From the NCBI GenBank assembly GCA_015484945.1, contig WFUO01000014.1, positions 1-48,522 of the forward strand: 48,522 nucleotides of DNA, written 5' to 3'. The notes beneath the pieces are model-generated. The model made no database searches. It was not told the DNA's origin and saw nothing but the letters and a program-made list of their open reading frames with translations. This DNA is from Gammaproteobacteria bacterium (GTDB lineage Bacteria > Pseudomonadota > Gammaproteobacteria > WFUO01). The position numbers and the translations under genes were made by a program. Positions 18,036 to 26,638 of the stretch are shown piece after piece (the first letter of the stretch is position 1; each line of letters begins with the position of its first letter).

Positions 18036-18779
18036 GTGATGACGAAGGAACAGAATGACAAAGAGCTGCTGGACAATGCCCGCCGTCTGGTAGAGGAACT
18101 GGAAGCCGGCAATGAAGACGGAATTTCGGAAACATTGGACAACCTGGCCAGACTGCGCGAGACGGAACTGTTTCAGCAGCTTGGCAAGCTCACGCGCGAG
18201 TTGCACGATGCGATGAGCAGCGTGGAGCTGGATCAACGCTTTGCTGATCTGGCCGAGCAGGAGATACCGGACGCCAAGGAAAGGCTTCACTATGTCATTT
18301 CCATGACAGAGGAGTCGGCCAACAAGACACTGGAAGCCGTGGAGTCGTCCTTGCCGATATCGGAAAACCTGCAACAAACCGCGGCCGAGATCTATGACGA
18401 CTGGAAGCGTTTCAAAAGCCGTGAGATGACAGCCGATGAATTCCGCAAGATGAGTGCCAAGCTGGATGTTTTCCTGCCACGAGTGACCGAGGATACCCGG
18501 GTACTGCACCAGTATCTGTCCGACATCATGATGGCGCAGGGGTTCCAGGATCTGACCGGCCAGATCATCCGCCGGGTCATCGACCTGGTGGTTGATGTCG
18601 AGGCTGGCCTGGTGGAGCTGATCCGTTTGTCCGGCAAGCGCAAGAAGGCTGGAGAAGACAAGCGCAAGTCCAGTATCGAGGCGCAGGGACCGGCGGTGCC
18701 GAACACGGCTGATACAAAGAACCAGGTCATGAATGGTCAGGACGAGGTGGATGATCTGCTGTCCAGTCTGGGTTTTTAG
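18036..18779 (+). CDS. cheZ: CheY-P phosphatase CheZ
   Basis: CheZ removes phosphate from CheY to end the signal. The 247 residues are mostly a long helical hairpin; the catalytic segment MMAQGFQDLTGQIIRRVIDLV (about residues 164-185) carries the active Gln in DLTGQ. The C-terminal peptide DEVDDLLSSLGF is the CheY-docking tail. Seven bases after cheY and twelve before cheA, same strand. Confidence 0.95.
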   Translation: MMTKEQNDKELLDNARRLVEELEAGNEDGISETLDNLARLRETELFQQLGKLTRELHDAMSSVELDQRFADLAEQEIPDAKERLHYVISMTEESANKTLEAVESSLPISENLQQTAAEIYDDWKRFKSREMTADEFRKMSAKLDVFLPRVTEDTRVLHQYLSDIMMAQGFQDLTGQIIRRVIDLVVDVEAGLVELIRLSGKRKKAGEDKRKSSIEAQGPAVPNTADTKNQVMNGQDEVDDLLSSLGF

Positions 18780-18791
18780 GGGAAGTGATCC

Positions 18792-21074
18792 ATGAGTATC
18801 GATCTCGATGACGACATTCTGCAGGATTTCCTGGTCGAGGCCGGCGAGATCCTCGAGCAACTGGGCGAGCAGCTGGTCGAGCTGGAACAGAATCCCGAGG
18901 ATGCCGATCTGCTGAACGCGATCTTTCGCGGGTTTCATACCGTCAAGGGTGGCGCCGGCTTTTTGGGTCTGGAGCCCATGGTCGAGGTCTGTCATCGTTC
19001 CGAGGATGTGTTCAATCTGCTCAGAAACAACGAGCTGTCGGTCACGCCCGACATGATGGATGCGTTCTTGCGCGTTCTCGACATCGTCAACGAACAGTTC
19101 GCCAGCATCAGCGCGGGCGAGGACCCTCCATCGGCGGAACCCGAATTGATCGCCAAGCTGGAGGTTTATCTGAGCGGTGAGGCGCAAGCACAGGACAGTG
19201 AGCCGGCTGCGGAACCTGCCGCCGAGCAGCCTGCCGTTGAGAATGATGACGCGTCCGGGGATATCACCGACGAGGAGTTCGAGGCGCTGCTGGATGTCAT
19301 GCAGGGTGAGGGCAGCGCCGAATCTCCCGTGGAATCTGCCCAGGGTGACGATGCCGGTACAGCGAGCGACGAGATCACCGATGAGGAATTCGAAGCCCTG
19401 CTGGACGAGTTGCATGGCAAGGGAAAACACAGCGGCGGTGTACCCGCGGCAAAACCCGCTGATGGCGACAAGCCGGCCGATGCCGTATCGACCGCCAGTG
19501 ACAGTGACGAGATCACCGACGAGGAATTCGAGGCCTTGCTGGACGAATTGCACGGCAAGGGCAAGCATGGTGGTACGGTGCCGGCAGTGCAGGCAGGCAG
19601 TGGTGACAAACAGTCACAGGACTCCCCTGCCGCGGGTGAAACCGGTCAGTCAGGGAACGCATCCTCCGGTGGTGATGACGAGATCACCGAGGAGGAATTC
19701 GAGGCCTTGCTGGACGAATTGCATGGCAAGGGCAAGGGACCCGCTACCGGTGGAAAGTGTGGTACCGAAGCCGCTCAGCAGAAGCCGGTGCCGAAGCCGG
19801 CCACCGACAAGGCGCCGAAGCCGGCCACTGACAAGGCGGCGAAGCCGGCTGCAGAGGCATCGAAAAAGACACCGGCAAGGAAACCGGCCGCACCCAAGGC
19901 CGAGGCTACCGTGCGCGTCGATACAAAGCGCCTGGACGATATCATGAACATGGTTGGTGAGCTGGTGTTGGTGCGCAACCGCCTGGCCACGCTCAAGGTG
20001 GCGATGAAGAACGAGGAGGTCTCCAACGCCGTGGCCAACCTCGATATCGTCACTGCCGATCTGCAGGTTGCGGTGATGAAGACACGCATGCAGCCGATCA
20101 AGAAGATCTTTGGACGTTTTCCGCGCGTGGTGCGTGATCTGGCGCGTAGTCTCAACAAGGAAGTCAAGCTGGAGATGATGGGTGAGGAGACCGACCTCGA
20201 CAAGAACATGGTCGAGGCCCTGGCCGACCCGATGGTGCATCTGGTGCGCAACTCGGTCGATCACGGGATCGAGCATCCCGACGAACGCGAGAAGAAAGGC
20301 AAGCCACGAGTCGGCACCGTGGTCCTGGCCGCAACCCAGGAAGGGGATCATATCCTGCTGACCATCAGTGACGATGGCGCCGGGATGGACCCGGATGTGT
20401 TGCGGCGCAAGGCTGTTGAAAAAGGCCTGATGGACGAGGATGCCGCCAACCGGCTGGAAGATAATGAATGCTTCGCGCTGATCTTTGCGCCGGGATTTTC
20501 GACCAAGAGCGAGATCACCGATGTTTCCGGGCGCGGGGTCGGCATGGACGTGGTCAAGACCAAGATCACGCAGCTCAACGGCACCATCGATATCGATTCA
20601 AAACTCGGCAAGGGCACCCAGATCAATATCAAGTTGCCGTTGACCCTGGCCATTCTGCCAACCCTGATGGTGAGAGTAGGAAAGCGCACCTATGCGTTGC
20701 CCCTGTCCTCGGTCAGCGAGATCTTCCATCTCGACAAGAACCGGACCAATGTCGTCGATGGTCAGTTGACCGTGATGGTCAGGGATCGCGCCATGCCGCT
20801 GTTCTATCTCAACAAGTGGCTGGTCAGGAACGGCGAGGAGATGAGCAGTGATGACGATGTCGAGCAGGTCGTCGTTGCGCACATCGGCAGCCAGCGCGTC
20901 GGTTTCGTTGTCAACCAGGTGCTGGGCCAGGAAGAGGTCGTGATCAAGCCGCTGGGTTCCATGCTGCATGGATTACCCGGTTTTGCCGGTGCAACGATCA
21001 CTGGTGATGGATGCATCGCCCTGATTCTGGACATGCCTGGTTTGCTCAAGGCGCATGTCGGCAGTTATCGCTAG
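18792..21074 (+). CDS. cheA: Chemotaxis histidine kinase CheA with four repeated linker motifs
   Basis: CheA autophosphorylates in receptor arrays and passes phosphate to CheY and CheB. Of 760 residues, P1 spans 1-115 with His49 in FRGFHTVKGGAGF. P3 dimerisation starts near 374, the P4 ATPase has LVRNSVDHGIEHPDE near 484, DDGAGMDPD near 527 and GRGVGMDVV near 580, and P5 (CheW-like) starts near 640. Between P1 and P3 there is no clear P2 fold. Instead a motif like ITDEEFEALLDELHGKGK occurs at about residues 157, 194, 240 and 297 (first copy shorter), followed by a Lys/Pro/Ala-rich stretch. The repeats may be docking sites for ParP, encoded nearby; that is inference. Confidence 0.96.
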   Translation: MSIDLDDDILQDFLVEAGEILEQLGEQLVELEQNPEDADLLNAIFRGFHTVKGGAGFLGLEPMVEVCHRSEDVFNLLRNNELSVTPDMMDAFLRVLDIVNEQFASISAGEDPPSAEPELIAKLEVYLSGEAQAQDSEPAAEPAAEQPAVENDDASGDITDEEFEALLDVMQGEGSAESPVESAQGDDAGTASDEITDEEFEALLDELHGKGKHSGGVPAAKPADGDKPADAVSTASDSDEITDEEFEALLDELHGKGKHGGTVPAVQAGSGDKQSQDSPAAGETGQSGNASSGGDDEITEEEFEALLDELHGKGKGPATGGKCGTEAAQQKPVPKPATDKAPKPATDKAAKPAAEASKKTPARKPAAPKAEATVRVDTKRLDDIMNMVGELVLVRNRLATLKVAMKNEEVSNAVANLDIVTADLQVAVMKTRMQPIKKIFGRFPRVVRDLARSLNKEVKLEMMGEETDLDKNMVEALADPMVHLVRNSVDHGIEHPDEREKKGKPRVGTVVLAATQEGDHILLTISDDGAGMDPDVLRRKAVEKGLMDEDAANRLEDNECFALIFAPGFSTKSEITDVSGRGVGMDVVKTKITQLNGTIDIDSKLGKGTQINIKLPLTLAILPTLMVRVGKRTYALPLSSVSEIFHLDKNRTNVVDGQLTVMVRDRAMPLFYLNKWLVRNGEEMSSDDDVEQVVVAHIGSQRVGFVVNQVLGQEEVVIKPLGSMLHGLPGFAGATITGDGCIALILDMPGLLKAHVGSYR

Positions 21075-21156
21075 CAGCCGCGCGCGCCGAAAGCACGCGG
21101 ACGCCATCATGCCGTCATGGCAGCGTGGGATGCAACAGTAATACAGGAGCATAGGA

Positions 21157-22239
21157 GTGGCAGTTCGTGTTCTGGTAGTCGATGATTCAGGGTTCTTCAG
21201 ACGCCGTCTGAAGGAAATGCTCTCGTCCGATCCGCGTATCGAGGTGATTGGCGAGGCGGTTGACGGACAGGATGCCATCGACAAGGCGCGGTCACTGAAC
21301 CCCGATGTCATCACCATGGATATCGAGATGCCGGTCATGGACGGCATCACAGCCGTGCGCCGCATCATGGCCAGCAAGCCGGTGCCTATCCTGATGTTTT
21401 CGTCACTGACCCAGCAGGGCGCCAAGGCAACCTTCGATGCCCTGGATGCCGGGGCAGTCGATTATCTGCCCAAGAATTTCGACGATATTTCGAAGAACCG
21501 CGAGGAAGTGGCGAAGGCGCTGTGCTCGCGGGTCTGGTCGATTGGCGTGCGCGGATCCCGGGCCAGGCCGCCTGTGGTATCCAGTTCACGTCAGGCAAGT
21601 TCCGGGGTGACGGCAAACAGGCCTGCCCGGCCTGAAGCGCCGCGCGTCAGCCATGCCTTGACCAGAGGCAAGGTGCAGATCGTCGCCATTGGTACATCCA
21701 CCGGTGGTCCAGTGGCGTTACAGGAGGTGCTGACCAGTTTGCCGGCTGATTTTCCCGTACCAATCGTGCTGATCCAGCACATGCCCGGTTCGTTCACCAC
21801 GGCCTTTGCCCAGCGTCTGGATCAGCTGTGCCGGATACGGGTAACGGAGGCGAAGGATGGGGACGCGCTCGAACCGGGCAAGGCGCTACTTGCGCCTGGC
21901 GGCATGCAGATGACCGTGGAGAAACGTGGTGCATCGGCTGTCGTGCGAATTCGTGACAGCAGGCCAGAGGAAAACTACAAGCCCTGTGTGGATGTGACCT
22001 TTGATTCGGTGGCCAGCGTGTTTCCCGGCAAGTCACTGAGCGTGGTGCTTACCGGCATGGGTGCCGATGGCCGCGAGGGCGCGCGCAAGCTCAAGGCCGG
22101 AGGCGCGACGATATGGGCCCAGGACGAGGCCAGTAGTGTGATCTATGGGATGCCCGCGGCAGTGGTCGAGGCGGGGCTGGCCGACCAGGTATTGCCGCTT
22201 GGTGATATCGGTCCCAGGCTGGCAGAGAGTGTGCGTTGA
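21157..22239 (+). CDS. cheB: Chemotaxis methylesterase CheB
   Basis: CheB removes methyl groups from (and deamidates) chemoreceptors when phosphorylated, giving adaptation. A GTG start at 21157 follows AGGAG. In 360 residues the receiver domain (1-120) has phospho-acceptor D55 (VITMDIEMPVMDG), followed by a Ser/Arg/Pro-rich linker and the esterase domain (about 165-355). The triad is visible as Ser in AIGTSTGGPVAL, His in LIQHMPG and Asp in GMGADGREG. The stop abuts the motC ATG. The matching CheR is not in this window. Confidence 0.96.
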   Translation: MAVRVLVVDDSGFFRRRLKEMLSSDPRIEVIGEAVDGQDAIDKARSLNPDVITMDIEMPVMDGITAVRRIMASKPVPILMFSSLTQQGAKATFDALDAGAVDYLPKNFDDISKNREEVAKALCSRVWSIGVRGSRARPPVVSSSRQASSGVTANRPARPEAPRVSHALTRGKVQIVAIGTSTGGPVALQEVLTSLPADFPVPIVLIQHMPGSFTTAFAQRLDQLCRIRVTEAKDGDALEPGKALLAPGGMQMTVEKRGASAVVRIRDSRPEENYKPCVDVTFDSVASVFPGKSLSVVLTGMGADGREGARKLKAGGATIWAQDEASSVIYGMPAAVVEAGLADQVLPLGDIGPRLAESVR

Positions 22240-22980
22240 ATGGACATTCTGACCCTGCTCGGCATCGTACTGGCGCTGGGTGCGATCATCGGAGGCAATA
22301 TCCTCGAGGGTGGGCATACCGATTCGCTGATCCAGCTCACCGCCTTCGTGATCGTCATGGGTGGCACCATGGGCGCCATCATGATTCAGGTGCAATTGTC
22401 GGTGTTCATGCGCGCATTGAGGATTTCATTATGGGCGTTTTTGCCGCCTAAAAACGATACCGAGGGCACGATAGAGAAGATCATTGGCTGGAGCAACATT
22501 GCACGCAAGGAGGGTTTGCTGGGGCTGGAGACGGTGGCCGAGGAAGAGACTGATCATTTCGCGGCCAAGGGGCTGACCCTGCTGGTGGATGGCAGCGAGC
22601 CGGAGATGATCAGAAACATCATGGAGGTGGAGATGTACGCCCGTGAGGACAGGGATATCCAGGCCGCCAGGGTGTTCGAGGGCATGGGCGGCTATTCGCC
22701 AACGATCGGCATCATCGGCGCGGTCATGGGCCTGATCCATGTGATGAACAATCTCGCAGATCCGGCCAAGCTTGGGCCTGGCATCGCGGTGGCCTTCGTG
22801 GCAACGATTTATGGTGTCGGACTGGCGAACCTGTTCTTCCTGCCGATTGCCAACAAACTCAAGGCGCTGGTGCATGGGCAGACCCAGTTTCGTGAAATGA
22901 TGATAGAGGGGATCGTATCGATCGCCGAGGGCGAGAATCCGCGCAACATCGAGGCCAAGTTGCAGGGTTATATCGCGTGA
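22240..22980 (+). CDS. motC: Flagellar stator subunit MotC (MotA family)
   Basis: MotA-family proteins form the five-subunit ring of the proton-driven stator. The 246-residue protein has four membrane segments (about 5-23, 32-52, 145-170, 180-202) and a cytoplasmic loop with REDRDIQAARVFEGMGGYSPTIGIIGAVMGL carrying the conserved prolines and glycines. Because it lies between cheB and a MotB-like gene, as motC does in Pseudomonas, I use that name; whether a second motAB pair exists elsewhere cannot be seen. Confidence 0.92.
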   Translation: MDILTLLGIVLALGAIIGGNILEGGHTDSLIQLTAFVIVMGGTMGAIMIQVQLSVFMRALRISLWAFLPPKNDTEGTIEKIIGWSNIARKEGLLGLETVAEEETDHFAAKGLTLLVDGSEPEMIRNIMEVEMYAREDRDIQAARVFEGMGGYSPTIGIIGAVMGLIHVMNNLADPAKLGPGIAVAFVATIYGVGLANLFFLPIANKLKALVHGQTQFREMMIEGIVSIAEGENPRNIEAKLQGYIA

Positions 22981-23943
22981 ATGAACAGTCAACAGAGATA
23001 CATGCTGATGGCCAGGGCAAGACGACATGAAGAGCACGAGAACCACGAGCGGTGGTTGGTGTCGTATGCGGATTTCATTACCCTGCTGTTTGCGTTCTTT
23101 GTCGTCATGTATTCGATTTCCTCGGTCAACGAGGGCAAGTACCGGGTCCTGTCCGATTCCCTTGTGGCCTCATTCAAGTCGGCTACGAAGAGCCTGGAGC
23201 CGATTCAGGTTGGCAACCTTGTGCGATCGCCGATTACAAACAAGCTGTCGATACGCAAGACCCCGATCGCCATCGAGCTGCCCAACCTGCCGTCACCACG
23301 CCCGGTCAACAAGAAAGGGGACGAAAAGTCCAAAAGGCGCACACTGGGTGAGATCGGTGACGATATCCAGAAGGCCATGGCGCCGCTGATCAAGAAGGGG
23401 CTGGTACGAATACGGCGCAACAAGTTTTCCATCGAGGTCGATATACGTTCCAACATACTTTTCAAGAGCGGCAGTGCCCGGCTGTCGCCATCGGCCGTGC
23501 CGGTTCTTGAGAAACTGGCCGAGATTCTCAAGCCACACGGGAACATCATTCACGTGGAGGGTTTCACCGACAATGTGCCCATCAATACCGAGGCCTTTCC
23601 GTCGAACTGGGAGCTTTCCGCAGCGCGCGCGGCCAGCGTCGTGCATCTGTTTACGCGCAGGGGTGTCGATCCGCGCAGGCTGGTGGCGCTGGGCTATGGT
23701 GAATATCGTCCGGTAGCCAGCAACGACACCGAGGAAGGCCGGCGGCGTAACCGCCGCGTGGTGCTGGTGATCAAGGCCGATAACCGCTCTGCTGCCTTGT
23801 TGCGCGACCTGCGGGGTGTGGCAGGCGGCAACAAGCCTGCCGGTGGATCTTCGTCTGGCGGCGGGAACCGCCCCAAGGTCATCGATCCGGGTATCCTGCT
23901 GCCGCCGCACATGCGCAACAAGGCCCGGGGGGGCGGCTCATGA
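22981..23943 (+). CDS. motD: Flagellar stator subunit MotD (MotB family)
   Basis: MotB-family subunit that conducts protons and anchors the stator to peptidoglycan. In 320 residues the single membrane helix (about 27-48, LVSYADFITLLFAFFVVMYS) contains the proton-carrying Asp31. A plug/linker follows, then the OmpA-like domain (about 150-268) with VEGFTDNVPINT and WELSAARAASV and the final GYGEYRPVASNDTEEGRRRNRRV. The tail is Gly/Ser/Lys-rich. It starts directly after the motC stop and overlaps parC by four bases. Confidence 0.93.
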   Translation: MNSQQRYMLMARARRHEEHENHERWLVSYADFITLLFAFFVVMYSISSVNEGKYRVLSDSLVASFKSATKSLEPIQVGNLVRSPITNKLSIRKTPIAIELPNLPSPRPVNKKGDEKSKRRTLGEIGDDIQKAMAPLIKKGLVRIRRNKFSIEVDIRSNILFKSGSARLSPSAVPVLEKLAEILKPHGNIIHVEGFTDNVPINTEAFPSNWELSAARAASVVHLFTRRGVDPRRLVALGYGEYRPVASNDTEEGRRRNRRVVLVIKADNRSAALLRDLRGVAGGNKPAGGSSSGGGNRPKVIDPGILLPPHMRNKARGGGS

Positions 23944-24734
23944 TCATCTGGAGTGTGGCCAACCAGAAAGGCGGTGTGGGCAAGACCACCACCGCGGTGA
24001 CCCTGGCCGGTATCAGCGCCGAGGCGGGACGCCGCACGTTGCTGGTGGATCTCGATCCGCACGGTTCCGTGACCGCGTATTTCGGCATCGATCCCGACAG
24101 TATCGACAGCAGTGTCTATCAGTTGTTCCAGCTCGACGATCCCGGTAGCCGGGAGATCCTCGCCATCGTCAGACCCGTCGGTATCGATGGTCTCGATATC
24201 CTGCCCGCCACGCCGGCACTTGCCACGCTCGATCGTCAGCTCGGCAACCGTGGCGGCATGGGTCTGGTGGTGACACACGCATTGCGCAAGATCACCGATG
24301 AATACGATCATGTCATCATCGATTGCCCGCCGATGCTGGGCGTGCTGATGGTCAACGCCCTGGCCGCCTGTGATCATCTGATCATTCCGGTGCAAACCGA
24401 ATTTCTCGCCATCAAGGGTTTGCAGCGCATGCTGCACACCCTGGGCATGATAGAACATTCACGCAACTTCCAGGTGGATTATACGGTGATTCCGACCATG
24501 TTCGACCGCCGTACCCGTGCCTCGCTGAACAGCCTGGATGTCATGAAGGAAAGATATCCGGATCACCTGTGGAACAGCGTGATTCCCATCGATACCAATT
24601 TTCGGGAGGCCAGCAAGGCGGGCAAACCGCTGGGACACTATCTGCCCGATTCGCGTGGCGTGTTGGCCTACCGCGAGTTGTATTCTTTTCTGATGAATCA
24701 CAATCGCCCTGACGACAAGGTGGCAGCACTATGA
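23940..24734 (+). CDS. parC: ParA-like ATPase ParC (chemotaxis array positioning)
   Basis: A Soj/ParA family ATPase of 264 residues: deviant Walker A NQKGGVGKTTT (residues 8-18), DLDPHGSVTAYFGID, and VIIDCPPMLGVLMVNAL (Walker B region). It is not next to parB or a replication origin but between motD and a CheW-domain gene. ParC homologues in this position recruit and segregate chemoreceptor arrays to the cell pole in Vibrio and Pseudomonas. ATGA overlaps with both neighbours indicate strict coupling. Confidence 0.88.
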   Translation: MIIWSVANQKGGVGKTTTAVTLAGISAEAGRRTLLVDLDPHGSVTAYFGIDPDSIDSSVYQLFQLDDPGSREILAIVRPVGIDGLDILPATPALATLDRQLGNRGGMGLVVTHALRKITDEYDHVIIDCPPMLGVLMVNALAACDHLIIPVQTEFLAIKGLQRMLHTLGMIEHSRNFQVDYTVIPTMFDRRTRASLNSLDVMKERYPDHLWNSVIPIDTNFREASKAGKPLGHYLPDSRGVLAYRELYSFLMNHNRPDDKVAAL

Positions 24735-25438
24735 GCAAGTACAGACAGGCCAGCGTGGTCGATCAGCGAAAGGCCTTGCCCCGGTATCTCGAGGATCTGT
24801 TGAAAGAGGTGCCCGAGGCGGCGCCAGCGCCGGAAACGCCTCCGGTGCGCGAACAGGCACCGGTGATACCGATGCCGCTGCCCACGCTGGCGCCTCCCAT
24901 GCCGGATGCCGGTGTCGATGAAGAAGCGCCAGTAACGGCTGCCGATGCTGAGGTTGAGAGCAGTGCACAGGAGAGCATCTCTGACGAGCGGCCAGACTGG
25001 GGACGTGAGCCTTTCCAGTGCCTGCTGTTCCAGGTTGGCGGGCTTTCGCTGGCGGTGCCGCTCATCAAGCTGAACGGGGTGATCCCGTGGAAAGACGAAC
25101 TCACCGAGATGCCCGGCCATTCGCCGGCCTTTCTTGGCCTGCTGCGCCATCTGGACCAGAATGTGAAGATCATCGATACCGCGCGCATGGTGTTGCCGGA
25201 AAAACAGGCTACGGATCTGGCGCCACCTGCCGATAGACTGAAACACATCATCCTCATCGGTGACGGCCGCTGGGGGCTGGCCTGTGACGGTATCGGCGAG
25301 GTGCTGACGCTGAACCCGGATGAGGTCAAGTGGCGCTCGCGCAAGGGCAAGCGCCCGTGGCTTGCCGGCACGGTCATGCAACACCTTTGCGCGGTGATGG
25401 ATGTGGATGATTTCAGTCACTTGCTGGAGCAGGGTTGA
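24731..25438 (+). CDS. parP: CheW-domain coupling protein ParP
   Basis: The 235-residue protein has a variable Pro/Ala/Glu-rich N-terminus (about 1-90) and a C-terminal CheW-like domain (about 95-230, PFQCLLFQVGGLSLAVPLIKL onward). ParP connects ParC with CheA and receptor arrays, keeping arrays at the pole. Overlap with parC (ATGA) and position before cheW fit. The N-terminal helix LPRYLEDLLKEV may be the ParC-facing part; this is inference. Confidence 0.87.
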   Translation: MSKYRQASVVDQRKALPRYLEDLLKEVPEAAPAPETPPVREQAPVIPMPLPTLAPPMPDAGVDEEAPVTAADAEVESSAQESISDERPDWGREPFQCLLFQVGGLSLAVPLIKLNGVIPWKDELTEMPGHSPAFLGLLRHLDQNVKIIDTARMVLPEKQATDLAPPADRLKHIILIGDGRWGLACDGIGEVLTLNPDEVKWRSRKGKRPWLAGTVMQHLCAVMDVDDFSHLLEQG

Positions 25439-25452
25439 AATCATGGAAAAAA

Positions 25453-25468
25453 TGGCATGAATCATGCA
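25453..25468 (+). promoter_or_regulatory. Possible sigma-54 promoter of cheW
   Basis: TGGCAT-N5-ATGCA has the full -24 element and the invariant GC with ten-base spacing; the first -12 base differs from TTGC. It lies in the 109-base gap between parP and cheW, about 80 bases before the cheW ATG. It would allow cheW to be expressed separately from the FliA-driven che operon. Confidence 0.5.
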
Positions 25469-25547
25469 TTTAATCACGACAAAAGCTGTTGTGCCTGAAT
25501 TTTGACAGCTGGCGCATGTGGCGCCGGAACGATGGAGAGACAAGCGC

Positions 25548-26024
25548 ATGAGTGAGGCTGCAGAAAGTGTGAACGATCCGATCTTGCAGTGGGTGACCTT
25601 TCGCCTTGCTGACGAGACCTATGGCATCAACGTCATGAACGTGCAGGAGGTGCTGCGGGTGCCCGAGATCGCGCCGGTACCGGGCGCGCCGGACTATGTG
25701 CTCGGTATCATCAACCTGCGCGGCAACGTGGTTACGGTGCTGGATACCCGCAAGCGTCTGGGTCTGCCCGAACAGGCGGAGGATGACGCCACGCGGATCG
25801 TGATCCTGGGAACCGACAAGAGTGTGGTCGGCATCATGGTTGACAGTGTCGCCGAGGTCGTGGAAATGCGGCGTTCGGCGATCGAATCGTCACCGAATGT
25901 TGGCAACGACGAAAGCTCGAAGTACATCGATGGCGTCGCCACCTACAAGGACGATCTGCTGATTCTCATCGATGTCAACAAGCTGCTCACCGACGAGGAA
26001 TGGGCGGAGATCAACGAGCTGTAG
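25548..26024 (+). CDS. cheW: Chemotaxis coupling protein CheW
   Basis: CheW bridges receptors and CheA. ATG 25548 gives 158 residues and has GGAGAG eight bases upstream; an upstream in-frame ATG at 25518 lies before that site. The CheW domain covers almost the whole protein: WVTFRLADETYGINVMNVQEVLR, GIINLRGNVVTVLDTRKRLGL (including the conserved NLRG) and ILIDVNKLLTDEEW. Standard in length and motifs. Confidence 0.96.
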   Translation: MSEAAESVNDPILQWVTFRLADETYGINVMNVQEVLRVPEIAPVPGAPDYVLGIINLRGNVVTVLDTRKRLGLPEQAEDDATRIVILGTDKSVVGIMVDSVAEVVEMRRSAIESSPNVGNDESSKYIDGVATYKDDLLILIDVNKLLTDEEWAEINEL

Positions 26025-26037
26025 TCCGCCATGAGCG

Positions 26038-26199
26038 ATGCCCGACGTTCCAGACATCAATCCGATGCGCCCGATCTGGCCGACCCGGCCGGACGAGAAG
26101 GGGCCGCGCCCGAAGAAACGACCGCCGCAGCAGGAAAAGAAGGGGCGGCGTGATGATGACAAGCGCGACGGGGACGGACACATCGATGAATATGCCTGA
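26038..26199 (+). CDS. Small Pro/Lys/Asp-rich protein between cheW and the DUF2802 gene (53 aa)
   Basis: ATG 26038 opens a 53-codon frame ending TGA 26197-26199, thirteen bases past cheW and twelve before the next gene. The product begins MPDVPDINPMRPIWPTRPDE, has a Lys/Arg/Gln middle and ends DGDGHIDEYA. It is very hydrophilic and probably disordered. I recall similar short proteins ending in HIDEYA-like tails at this position in pseudomonads, but have not checked. It fills the gap of an otherwise tightly packed operon, which supports it. Function unknown; a disordered accessory of the chemotaxis array is a guess. Confidence 0.65.
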   Translation: MPDVPDINPMRPIWPTRPDEKGPRPKKRPPQQEKKGRRDDDKRDGDGHIDEYA

Positions 26200-26211
26200 A
26201 GGAGACAGGGG

Positions 26212-26595
26212 ATGAGCGCGCCAGTGCTGGCGGTTGCGGGTGTCGCGCTGCTGGCCCTGTTGGCCAGCCTGTCCTTGTGGCGCACGCTGCGCCGGTATCG
26301 TCGCCGTATCGATGATCTGGAAGGACTGACTGAAAACCTCAGAAACGATGTGCGCGCACTGTGCGCCGGCGCCGTCGGCCTCGGTGAGCGCGTATCGCGC
26401 ATCGACGAACGCTCGCGCCGCATCCATGAACGTCAGGAACAGCTCGAGATGCGGGATCCCGGTGAGCGTAACTATGCCCAGGCCATACGCATGGTTCAGC
26501 ATGGCGCGGACATCGACGAGATCATCCGGGTCTGCGAGCTCAGCCGTGGCGAGGCCGATCTGCTGATGATGATGCATCACGAGAAGGCCAGTTAG
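26212..26595 (+). CDS. DUF2802 membrane-anchored protein
   Basis: A 127-residue protein with an N-terminal membrane helix (about 4-24, VLAVAGVALLALLASLSLW). A basic coiled-coil follows (about 28-85, RRIDDLEGLTENLRNDVRALC, then RVSRIDERSRRIHERQEQLEM), and a C-terminal helical part contains AQAIRMVQHGADIDEIIRVCELSRGEADLL, which looks like a small helix-turn-helix-type fold. Pattern and position after cheW match DUF2802 proteins of flagellar clusters. Role unknown; likely tied to motility by context only. Confidence 0.85.
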   Translation: MSAPVLAVAGVALLALLASLSLWRTLRRYRRRIDDLEGLTENLRNDVRALCAGAVGLGERVSRIDERSRRIHERQEQLEMRDPGERNYAQAIRMVQHGADIDEIIRVCELSRGEADLLMMMHHEKAS

Positions 26596-26638
26596 CAGCC
26601 TGCCGGTATCGGTTGTTCCGTATTCGGGATGTGAACCG

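Noticed and set aside
23940-24734. Chromosome partition gene parA/soj near an origin
   Set aside because: No parB, gidA or dnaA nearby; the ATGA-coupled position between motD and a CheW-domain gene points to the chemotaxis ParC type.
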